A stretch of DNA of 8,342 nucleotides from Euryarchaeota archaeon UBA561 (GTDB taxonomy: Archaea; Thermoplasmatota; Poseidoniia; Poseidoniales; Poseidoniaceae), in contig DANX01000075.1 in the NCBI GenBank assembly GCA_002502295.1, forward strand, positions 7,609 through 15,950, written 5' to 3'. Under the pieces are notes generated by a model, which worked only from the letters and a program-made list of their open reading frames with translations, made no database searches and was not told the DNA's origin. Every line of letters starts with the position of its first letter. The first letter of the stretch is position 1. Shown here one piece after another: positions 1 through 6,008 of this stretch. A program made the translations under genes and the position numbers.

Positions 1-479
1 GGGGAAAAGCCGATGGGCAACTGTTGAGCCATGCGCTCCTCTCCGACCACTCTGCTTCGCAGCACTTCCACTTGGCTTGGACCACCTGCAAAATAGCACG
101 TTCGACCGTTGACCGGCATCACCGTTACCGAACGTCGTGTTTGCAACACATCAAGGTGATGGCGCAAGGTGCCGTTAGCGGTGTTGAGAACGGTCTGAAG
201 TTCACGGTAACACAATCCTGGCCGAGCTTCGAGCGTCGAAAGAATCCGTCTGCGTAAGGGGTGCTCATGGGTGGTGGCACGCGTGGATATGCGGCCGATG
301 GCCATGGCCCCAACGGTCCCAGCAAAGGTCGCTATTCCCCCCGCAATGCCGACCACGCCACTGGCGGCTCCGGTAAGCCCGGCTGCCAACCAAGGTCGTT
401 GGCGAGTCCACTGGGCAAGCAGAGGCATGGCGCTTGCTTGTCCTTCTCCTCCCTTAATCCATCGCTGGTTTGCTCCCAT
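1..479 (-). CDS. Membrane-anchored winged-helix transcriptional regulator (partial, C-terminus beyond window)
   Basis: Reading the minus strand from an ATG at 479 gives an open frame of 159 codons that runs off the window edge without a stop. Residues about 30-62 are rich in Ala, Gly, Val and Ile and have no charge until the Arg at 63, so they look like one long membrane segment. Residues 71-132 form a winged-helix DNA-binding domain: HPLRRRILSTLEARPG, then a YRELQ recognition region, GTLRHHLDVLQ, and a wing ending GRTCYF. In euryarchaea this fold often occurs as tandem wHTH domains, so a second one may follow beyond the edge. An in-frame TAA lies about 12 codons upstream. Other possible starts are GTG at 488 and ATG at 428; the AT-rich element at 513-519 favours 479 or 488. 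It probably acts as a membrane-tethered regulator, with unknown target and signal. The coding call is firm; the function is at family level only. Confidence 0.82.
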   Translation of the reverse strand, partial: MGANQRWIKGGEGQASAMPLLAQWTRQRPWLAAGLTGAASGVVGIAGGIATFAGTVGAMAIGRISTRATTHEHPLRRRILSTLEARPGLCYRELQTVLNTANGTLRHHLDVLQTRRSVTVMPVNGRTCYFAGGPSQVEVLRSRVVGEERMAQQLPIGFS

Positions 480-511
480 GCAACCCACCCAAAAAGCAAG
501 TCTCTCTGTTC

Positions 512-521
512 GTTAAATACA
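512..521. promoter_or_regulatory. AT-rich TATA-like element shared by divergent genes
   Basis: TTAAATA on plus (513-519) reads TATTTAA on minus, so the element can be read in either direction. Its centre is about 37 bases from the minus-strand ATG at 479 and about 40 bases from the plus-strand ATG at 556. With the usual archaeal TATA-to-start spacing of about 26 bases, transcripts would begin near 490 (minus) and 542 (plus), giving leaders of roughly 11-14 bases. Flanking purine-rich BRE sequence is not obvious. This is inferred from position and composition only. Confidence 0.35.
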
Positions 522-555
522 GTCGCAGTCCTTTGATTACACAGGTTGTGAAGGC

Positions 556-1356
556 ATGAGAGACCATGAATTAGAAGTAAAATTGCAGGCTGCGCTTGAC
601 AGAGGAAACAACGTATGGGTGGTGGGTGATGTTCACGGTTTCTTCAAGACCATGACCGAACTCTGTTCTCGTTTGAAGTTGTCCGAAGGAGACTGGGTTG
701 TCTTCCTTGGAGATTTAATTGACCGGGGACCAAATGGATTTGGCGTGGTTCATCAGGTGATGAACAATCCGTGGTTTGCGTCCGTCAAAGGAAACCACGA
801 GGACATGATGGTGCAGCAGTTCACGACGGAAAACATACGCCATCCGGACCTCGACGTGATGCTGTGGATGAAAAACGGTGGAAACACCACGGTCGCCTCC
901 TACATTGAGGCCAATCGAAGCGAAGATGGAACATTGGACGAGGCGGCGTTTGAAGCGTGTGTCGGACGACACGTCGATTGGATGGCACATCTCCCGACGC
1001 ATATCGTGCTCAATCGTTGGCGATTGGTTCACGCAGGTTACCGTCCGAACCTCGATTTTGACCAACAAACATCGGAGGACCTGCTCTGGATTCGCAAGGC
1101 CTTCCACACGGCCACCGATCCAATTGATCCTTTGCGAACAATCGTGTTTGGACACACGCCAACCGTCGCTCTTCCAGGTCATACCATGGAGCAATGGGGG
1201 GAGGTTTGGCACAGCGAGGTTTCGCTCGATGATGAGCGGCCCGCCTCCACCGGCATCGACACCTGCCTTTACCAAGGACCACTCGAACAGCGCGTGCTGT
1301 CGGCTTTGAATTTACGAACAGGCGAGGTGATGCAACAGCACCGTGTGGAAGCTTAG
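556..1356 (+). CDS. Calcineurin-like metallophosphoesterase, PrpA/ApaH-type protein phosphatase family
   Basis: This 266-residue protein carries the complete metal-binding signature of the bacterial and archaeal PPP-like phosphoesterases. GDVHG is at 24-28, GDLIDRG at 52-58 and GNHE at 79-82. A later metal ligand lies in VHAG (His159), and another in the GHTP motif at 199-202. GIDT at 232-235 matches the conserved C-terminal strand of this family. Members bind two metal ions and hydrolyse phosphoserine/threonine, phosphotyrosine or diadenosine tetraphosphate; the sequence alone does not tell which. The 266-residue length is a little above the usual 210-250. A soluble cytoplasmic enzyme is expected, as no signal peptide or membrane segment is seen. 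It stands alone, diverging from the winged-helix gene and converging on the HxlR gene, with which its stop overlaps. The start is the first ATG of the frame and leaves a short leader after the AT-rich element at 513-519. Confidence 0.93.
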   Translation: MRDHELEVKLQAALDRGNNVWVVGDVHGFFKTMTELCSRLKLSEGDWVVFLGDLIDRGPNGFGVVHQVMNNPWFASVKGNHEDMMVQQFTTENIRHPDLDVMLWMKNGGNTTVASYIEANRSEDGTLDEAAFEACVGRHVDWMAHLPTHIVLNRWRLVHAGYRPNLDFDQQTSEDLLWIRKAFHTATDPIDPLRTIVFGHTPTVALPGHTMEQWGEVWHSEVSLDDERPASTGIDTCLYQGPLEQRVLSALNLRTGEVMQQHRVEA

Positions 1357-1808
1357 CCTTGAGTGACCGATCCGGCCACCATCTTGAGGTGAGCAACCAA
1401 CGGTGAGAGAAGTCGGCCACAGGTTTGTCCGTGGGCACTCAATTCGTAGCTGACCTTGATTGGGGGGCCATCCGTGACCAAACGGAGGACCAACCCCTCT
1501 TCAGTCAGAAAACGGAGTTTATCCGAAAGGGTCCGACTGGAAATACCTGTGAGCATGCTCTTCATCTCATTGAACCTCCGGGGTCCAGTGATGTAGAGGG
1601 TTGCCAGAATTTCAATGGTCCATCGCGAAGCAAAGACATGGAGGGCCTCTACGGCTGCTTCAACCTCCCATTCAGCGTTGTAGGGTCCTTGATTGGAATG
1701 TTTGGCAAGAAGGGTACGGATCTTTTTTCCTTGTTCAATGGTGGTATGGATGCCGTTTTCAATCGCCACATACTGTTCGCTCGGGATGGTCATGGCGGGT
1801 TCCGGCAT
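1353..1808 (-). CDS. HxlR-family winged-helix transcriptional regulator
   Basis: This 151-residue protein has an HxlR DNA-binding domain at about residues 55-145. Diagnostic runs are SRWTIEILATLYITGPRRFNEM (split at 61-82), GISSRTLSDKLRFL at 88-101 and the wing and strand PPIKVSYELSAHG at 115-127. HxlR proteins usually bind DNA as dimers and respond to metabolites, redox state or aldehydes. The conserved Cys that often precedes the domain in redox-sensing members is absent; the only Cys is at 130, near the C-terminal helix. An N-terminal extension of about 50 residues precedes the domain and has no recognised motif. The start at 1808 is the first ATG; a second at residue 6 is possible. The TAA stop (1353-1355) overlaps the TAG of the convergent phosphoesterase. 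The gene diverges from the glycosyltransferase across 96 bases, so it could regulate that gene or itself, but no operator was identified. Confidence 0.9.
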   Translation of the reverse strand: MPEPAMTIPSEQYVAIENGIHTTIEQGKKIRTLLAKHSNQGPYNAEWEVEAAVEALHVFASRWTIEILATLYITGPRRFNEMKSMLTGISSRTLSDKLRFLTEEGLVLRLVTDGPPIKVSYELSAHGQTCGRLLSPLVAHLKMVAGSVTQG

Positions 1809-1904
1809 GTTGACTCATGAGGCCCACGCGCTTTCACTACTTGATGTCTTTTCCACACCGAATGGCGTCACCAATACGGAGATTCGGCTCTGGACGGGTG
1901 AAGA

Positions 1905-3101
1905 ATGTCATCCCTTGAAGAGGAGGCCACCCTTCCCCGAGGCATGGAGTCAGCACCGAAACCGGCGAACAAACGTCGTTTGGTGCTGGCAAGAGGAGGG
2001 TCTTTGACCCGATTTTCAGGACTCGGAGGCGCCCACGACGCCTTGTTGAATCACCATCGGCAGGGCCGTTTTGAACACCTCGAGTTGCTCGATGTTCTCG
2101 AGTATCCAGAACAAATTTCGGCATTCAGCAAAGTGCGTTATCGCTGGAGCAAACACCCAAAACGGGTTCGAGCATATTGCCAACAGCGCCTTGGTCCGAA
2201 CGACATTCTTCACATCACCGACCAGGAACAAGCCCACCTCGCGCCGCCTCGCTCACCTAACCGTCCCAACGTCGTGATTACGGTTCATGACCTGTTCCAT
2301 CTCTTTCCTTTTGAGCAACGTGTCTCCCTGAACGACGGCGAGAAGTCCATGGGTGAGGACGTGGTTAAGGTCGGTGAGCACCGACCGGGCCGCGTTCGAA
2401 GAAGGGATTTAGTCAACCTCAAACAGGGTCTCTCGAGAGCGGACCTCTTGGTGTGCGATTCAGCCTTCACACGGGATGTCTGTCAGCGTGAATTTCCAAA
2501 CATCGCGACCGTAATTGTCCCTCTTGGATTAAATTCCAAGGCATACGCTCCTTCAAACGAACTTGATAAAAATGAAACGTTCACGATGCTTTTTGTTGGT
2601 TCATCCGATCCCAGAAAACGCCTTCCATTCATCGTTAAACTGCTTGGAACGTGTGAGAAAGAATTGCTTGGTCGATCAACCCTTCATGTCGTCGGCGATC
2701 AGCGCCAAACCGCTGAGGCTTTGGCCAAGAGCATCGGCATGAACGTGGTTGTTCACCCGCGCCTTGAAGACCAACAACTCATGCAACTTCGCCAGCAAGC
2801 CGATGTCTTGCTCTTCCCAAGCGCCGCAGAGGGGTACGGATATCCGCCGATTGAATCCATGGCGTCCGGTTGTGCTGTGCTCTGCTCCGATCTCCCTGCT
2901 CATAACGAATTGATGCCGATGGGTACGTGTTTACCCGCAGGCGATATCGGAGCGTGGCGGCTCGCTTTAGCCGGTCATTTCCAAACATGGAACACAAGCA
3001 CGGCCAAAATACCGGACCGACATTTAATCGACCATGCACGCCAATTTTCGTCCGAAGTATTTGTCCAAAACATGACCGCTGCTTACGATACCCTGCAGTG
3101 A
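1905..3101 (+). CDS. Glycosyltransferase family 4 (GT-B fold) protein
   Basis: This 398-residue protein has the two-lobed layout of retaining GT-B transferases. The N-terminal lobe begins after a low-complexity leader at about residue 24 with a beta strand and a glycine-rich loop (FSGLGGAHDAL, 37-47), and contains VHDLFH at 127-132. The linker and nucleotide-sugar lobe begin near LFVGSSDPRKR (229-239). The EX7E motif of GT4 enzymes is intact as E309 and E317 in EGYGYPPIE, followed by MASGCAVLCSDLPAHNEL. These enzymes move a sugar from a nucleotide donor to glycans, lipids or proteins; donor and acceptor cannot be read from sequence. No membrane segment is apparent, so a cytoplasmic-face enzyme is likely. 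An in-frame TGA lies two codons before the ATG at 1905, so the frame cannot extend upstream; M14 (position 1944) is a plausible alternative start. The gene lies about 3.8 kb from the GDP-mannose dehydratase, but a shared pathway is only a possibility. Confidence 0.9.
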   Translation: MSSLEEEATLPRGMESAPKPANKRRLVLARGGSLTRFSGLGGAHDALLNHHRQGRFEHLELLDVLEYPEQISAFSKVRYRWSKHPKRVRAYCQQRLGPNDILHITDQEQAHLAPPRSPNRPNVVITVHDLFHLFPFEQRVSLNDGEKSMGEDVVKVGEHRPGRVRRRDLVNLKQGLSRADLLVCDSAFTRDVCQREFPNIATVIVPLGLNSKAYAPSNELDKNETFTMLFVGSSDPRKRLPFIVKLLGTCEKELLGRSTLHVVGDQRQTAEALAKSIGMNVVVHPRLEDQQLMQLRQQADVLLFPSAAEGYGYPPIESMASGCAVLCSDLPAHNELMPMGTCLPAGDIGAWRLALAGHFQTWNTSTAKIPDRHLIDHARQFSSEVFVQNMTAAYDTLQ

Positions 3102-3126
3102 TGAGCGAGGGAATCCAAGACCGATT

Positions 3127-3136
3127 CTTATTAGGT
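3127..3136 (+). promoter_or_regulatory. Possible weak TATA box for the HAD/ECH fusion gene
   Basis: CTTATTAGG lies about 26 bases upstream of the ATG at 3157, the spacing expected for a leaderless archaeal transcript. The match to the TTTATATA consensus is partial. The alternative is read-through from the glycosyltransferase, whose stop is 55 bases upstream on the same strand. Confidence 0.3.
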
Positions 3137-3156
3137 GAATTGGATTCGCAGGGACC

Positions 3157-5226
3157 ATGCAACCAATTCAACGCGTGGCCGTTGTCGGCGCAGGAAACAT
3201 GGGTTCTGGAATCGCTCAGAAGAGTGCACAAGAAGAATTTGATGTCCAAATGGTTGACCGAGAACTCCAATGGGTCGAACGTGGTCAATCCATCATCGCC
3301 GATTTTCTGCGTGAAGCAGTCGAGCGGAGAATCTTCTCGCCCGCTCAAGTCGAAGCCATTGAAGGCCGTATTACCGGTGTGATTGGCGTTGAAAACACGG
3401 CCGTAGACACCGATTTGGTGATTGAGGCCGTGTTCGAGGATTTTGATGTCAAAACCGCCGTGTTCAATGCCCTGGACCAAGCGTGTGGCGAACGTACCAT
3501 TCTTGCTTCAAACACGTCTTCCCTTTCCGTGAACGCTTTGGCTGAGGCGACGGGGCGAGCTGACCGCTTTGTTGGGTTACATTTCTTTTACCATCCAGCC
3601 AAGAATCGGCTCGTTGAGGTGATACCTGCCAACTCTTCGAGTCAGGAAACCATCGACAAAGTCGTCCAATACTGCAAGATGCTTGGGAAGGTGGTGATCG
3701 TGTGTGCTGACCGCCCTGGTTTCGTCGTAAATCGCTTCTTTGTGCCCTGGCTTAACGAGGCATGTTTACTCCTTGAGGAGGGCGTTGCCAACGCTGCTCA
3801 AATCGATGCCATTTCATGCAAAGCGTTCCGCATCGGGCTCGGCCCGTTCGGCCTGATGAACCTCACCGGACCCCCCATTGCCCTCCACTCAACCGATTAC
3901 CTTGCTGAGCAATTGCACACGCCACGGTACACCGGTGCGGCCAACTTGCGAGCGCTAGTTGAGGCCAACGAACAGTGGGATGTTTCTGAGGATGCAACGT
4001 ACACGAACGAGCAATACACGGCTGTCTCCGAACGCCTGCTCGGTGTCGTGTTCGGCGTGGCGGCACAAATTGTGGACGAAGACATTTGCAGCATGGAGGA
4101 CGTTGATCGAGGAGCGAAGGTTGGACTTCGTTGGGCTCGCGGTCCCTTCGAAATGATGAATCGCGTCGGAGTTTCGGAGGCCTCTCGAATGGCAAAGGCC
4201 TACGCTGAAACCGCTGGTGAAGGCTGGACAATTCCATCGTTCTTCGAGGAGCAGGGCGATGAAGCCTGGGCCTTTTCGTACGTTGACAGCACCGTGAACA
4301 GCGGTGTGGCAACCATCACCATCAACCGCCCAGAGGCCATGAACGCCCTGAACGTGACCGTCGTAAGTCAGTTGACCGAAGCCGTGGCCATGGCCAACGC
4401 CAACGATGCCGTTCACACCGTTGTTATCGACGGTGCAGGAAAAGCGTTCGTCGCAGGGGCCGATGTGAAATTCTTCGTTGATAAAATCAGAGCCGATGCC
4501 ATTCCTGAAATTTATGACTTCACGGCCGGGGGTCACGATTTGTTGAACATGTTGGAAACATCGAGCAAGACCACCATCGCCTTGACCACGGGCCTCGCCT
4601 TGGGTGGAGGGTTGGAACTTGCTCTTGCCTGCGATTACCGAATCGGGACCCGTCGGACGCAATTCCGTTTCCCAGAGACTTCAATTGGCATCTACCCGGG
4701 CTTAGGAGGTTCGCAACGTCCAGCACGAATTTGCGGCATTCCCGTCGCTCGCTGGGCCGTTCTGGCTGGTAATTTCATGGACGCCAACACCGCAGCAGAC
4801 CTCGGTTTGGTAACCCACCTGGTGGATGTGGCCGGCGTCGATGAATGCATCCGAAGCCTTGCTTCCCTGGGCAAACCCACTGAAAAGTACCCCGGTAAAC
4901 CGGCCAATCCTGCCTCACCGGTGGTCAAGTTTGCTTCCTCCTTCTTCACCGATGACAACATGAAGCTGCTCATGAACGGAGAGTGTCCCGAGGGCTTCGA
5001 CAAAGAAGAGAAGATTGTTGCTCGTCAAATCAAGAGCCTTTCCTTCACGGCGCCCATTGGTTTGCGCATGGCCAGCGACCTTATCGACGCAACAGCCAAG
5101 ACCAATTTGGAAGCCGGGCTTCAACTTGAATTGGACGGACTGAACACGATTTTCTCGACCAAGGATGCCCTTGAAGGTCTATCCGCACTGATTGAAAACC
5201 GTCGCCCAACCTACACGAACCAGTGA
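3157..5226 (+). CDS. Bifunctional 3-hydroxyacyl-CoA dehydrogenase / enoyl-CoA hydratase (archaeal-type fusion)
   Basis: This 689-residue enzyme catalyses two consecutive steps of fatty-acid beta-oxidation or its reverse: hydration of 2-enoyl-CoA and NAD-dependent oxidation of 3-hydroxyacyl-CoA. Residues 5-185 are the Rossmann domain, with GAGNMGSGIA at 11-20, the SNTSS loop at 118-122, His142 in LHFF and Glu154 in LVEV as the likely catalytic pair. Residues 187-285 and about 287-350 are two helical dehydrogenase C-domains, the first opening with RPGFVVNRFFVPWLNEA. Residues about 375-570 are a crotonase domain with FVAGAD at 431-436, GGGLELALACD at 483-493 and PETSIGIYPGLGGSQR at 506-521. Glu487 and Glu507 match the two catalytic glutamates of true hydratases. 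The order (dehydrogenase first) is opposite to bacterial FadB and matches archaeal enzymes such as the crotonyl-CoA hydratase/3-hydroxybutyryl-CoA dehydrogenase of the 3-hydroxypropionate/4-hydroxybutyrate cycle. Chain-length preference and direction are unknown. Its TGA ends directly next to the convergent stop of the 78-residue gene. Confidence 0.95.
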   Translation: MQPIQRVAVVGAGNMGSGIAQKSAQEEFDVQMVDRELQWVERGQSIIADFLREAVERRIFSPAQVEAIEGRITGVIGVENTAVDTDLVIEAVFEDFDVKTAVFNALDQACGERTILASNTSSLSVNALAEATGRADRFVGLHFFYHPAKNRLVEVIPANSSSQETIDKVVQYCKMLGKVVIVCADRPGFVVNRFFVPWLNEACLLLEEGVANAAQIDAISCKAFRIGLGPFGLMNLTGPPIALHSTDYLAEQLHTPRYTGAANLRALVEANEQWDVSEDATYTNEQYTAVSERLLGVVFGVAAQIVDEDICSMEDVDRGAKVGLRWARGPFEMMNRVGVSEASRMAKAYAETAGEGWTIPSFFEEQGDEAWAFSYVDSTVNSGVATITINRPEAMNALNVTVVSQLTEAVAMANANDAVHTVVIDGAGKAFVAGADVKFFVDKIRADAIPEIYDFTAGGHDLLNMLETSSKTTIALTTGLALGGGLELALACDYRIGTRRTQFRFPETSIGIYPGLGGSQRPARICGIPVARWAVLAGNFMDANTAADLGLVTHLVDVAGVDECIRSLASLGKPTEKYPGKPANPASPVVKFASSFFTDDNMKLLMNGECPEGFDKEEKIVARQIKSLSFTAPIGLRMASDLIDATAKTNLEAGLQLELDGLNTIFSTKDALEGLSALIENRRPTYTNQ

Positions 5227-5463
5227 TTATGCCCACTGCTCCGCAAGGTCGTTGAGTGCCGTGACGATGGCCACAATGTCAACGTCTTCACCGCTCTCTT
5301 GTGCCATCTGAAGCCGATTCTTGACGGCTTCAACCGTTTCTTCGGTCGGGGCCTCTCCGGTCAACTCCTCGATCACGTCGGCGATGTTCCGCCCTCGTCC
5401 GTTCAAAATAGCCAACAGGGCTTTGAAGTGTTCATCTTCGTCTTTTGGTCCTCGTGCACTCAT
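5227..5463 (-). CDS. Small helical protein of unknown function, third gene of the ThiF-JAMM operon
   Basis: This 78-residue acidic protein is not recognised. I chose the start MSARGPKDEDEHF at 5463 because its ATG overlaps the TGA of the JAMM gene as ATGA, the same junction used between the first two genes of the operon. A longer frame starting at 5511 would overlap the JAMM gene by about 50 bases and is less likely. The residue pattern suggests three or four amphipathic helices: about 8-21, 25-34, 39-54 and 59-76, the last ending NDLAEQWA. No beta strands, cysteines, membrane segment or C-terminal Gly-Gly are seen, so it does not look like a ubiquitin-like carrier. Coupled translation with the JAMM and ThiF-like genes suggests a partner, adaptor or substrate in the same process. 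The TAA stop abuts the stop of the convergent fatty-acid gene, leaving no intergenic DNA. Confidence 0.78.
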   Translation of the reverse strand: MSARGPKDEDEHFKALLAILNGRGRNIADVIEELTGEAPTEETVEAVKNRLQMAQESGEDVDIVAIVTALNDLAEQWA

Positions 5464-6008
5464 TCCAACACCTCGGTTTCGATGTTGTTGAGGGTGTACC
5501 AATCCGTCCAAGGAACGGGCTCCTCATCCGTCCAATTGCTCAACGGTCCGTGTTCGCTTAGCGTGGACATGCCATCAAGTTCAACCATCGAACGGTTGCT
5601 GCTGTGCTTTGGGCCGGGTTGTCCAAGCACCATGGCGGTCTCGAGAATCCCCGCCCCCAGGCTGAGGCTGTTGGTGTCGGTGCTGCTCCAGTAGGCGGCA
5701 AATCGCGGGTGGGTGTGGACCCAGAGTTTGAACGGAAGGCGGCCTCCAACGGGTGGCTGCAACGTGACCTGACCCGCCGTCCCCCAGTCGATGAAGACCT
5801 TGTCATCGGCATCGATGAGCACAGAGGTCTCCAGACCAGCCATGACCGAGAGGATGTAAACGCCGTCCCATCGACCGGCCTCAGAAAGGATTCGTTGGGC
5901 CGTGATGAGGGCCTCATCGTCCACCCGCCGTTCTTGGGCGGCAACACAGGCGAGTTCCCAAGTGGTTTGGTCCAAAGCGAGCTGCTCTGCGTCAGGTAGG
6001 CCAATCAT
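5460..6008 (-). CDS. JAMM/MPN-domain metalloprotease-like protein
   Basis: This 182-residue protein carries an exact JAMM zinc signature, H-x-H-x7-S-x2-D: His98, His100, Ser108 and Asp111 in the region WVHTHPRFAAYWSSTD. Strands before it (GVYILSV, ETSVLIDADDKVFIDW) and a helix after it (LGAGILETAMVL) fit the MPN fold. JAMM proteins remove ubiquitin or ubiquitin-like tags, or trim sulfur carriers, by zinc-dependent hydrolysis. The catalytic glutamate, usually in an E-x-C-G-L-L-like strand, is uncertain: by position it falls near GRWDGVYIL, where Arg, Trp or Asp stands. Glu43 and Glu60 are candidates. About 70 residues follow the core domain and end in a Trp-rich acidic tail. The start at 6008 is chosen because its ATG overlaps the TGA of the ThiF-like gene as ATGA; an upstream frame beginning at 6101 would overlap that gene by about 95 bases. 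The motif is clear; activity and substrate are inferred. Confidence 0.85.
   Translation of the reverse strand: MIGLPDAEQLALDQTTWELACVAAQERRVDDEALITAQRILSEAGRWDGVYILSVMAGLETSVLIDADDKVFIDWGTAGQVTLQPPVGGRLPFKLWVHTHPRFAAYWSSTDTNSLSLGAGILETAMVLGQPGPKHSSNRSMVELDGMSTLSEHGPLSNWTDEEPVPWTDWYTLNNIETEVLE

Noticed and set aside
24..536. Plus-strand frames and a short minus-strand frame of 66-91 codons
   Set aside because: They are out of frame with the minus-strand winged-helix gene, which covers this stretch and has a recognisable domain; the alternative translations show no family features.
715..1275. Minus-strand frame of 186 codons within the phosphoesterase
   Set aside because: It is antisense to a gene with a complete set of metal-binding motifs, and its translation is compositionally odd with no recognisable domain.
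1809..1820. GTTGACTC at 1809-1816 also found at 6743-6750, as a shared operator
   Set aside because: An eight-base match between two intergenic sites is likely by chance, and neither site has a clear dyad or fixed distance to a promoter.
2779..3480. Minus-strand frame of 233 codons
   Set aside because: It spans antisense to the ends of two well-supported genes and the gap between them; no domain is visible.
3955..4662. Minus-strand frame of 235 codons
   Set aside because: It is antisense to the C-domain and crotonase region of the fusion enzyme, whose catalytic motifs are intact; it is a shadow of codon bias.
5227..5463. Idea that the 78-residue protein is the ubiquitin-like carrier of the operon
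   Set aside because: The sequence pattern is all-helical, with no beta-grasp strands and no C-terminal Gly-Gly; it ends EQWA.
5464..5511. Longer N-terminus for the 78-residue protein (start at 5511)
   Set aside because: It would overlap the JAMM gene by about 50 bases; the ATGA junction at 5463 matches the other junction of the operon.
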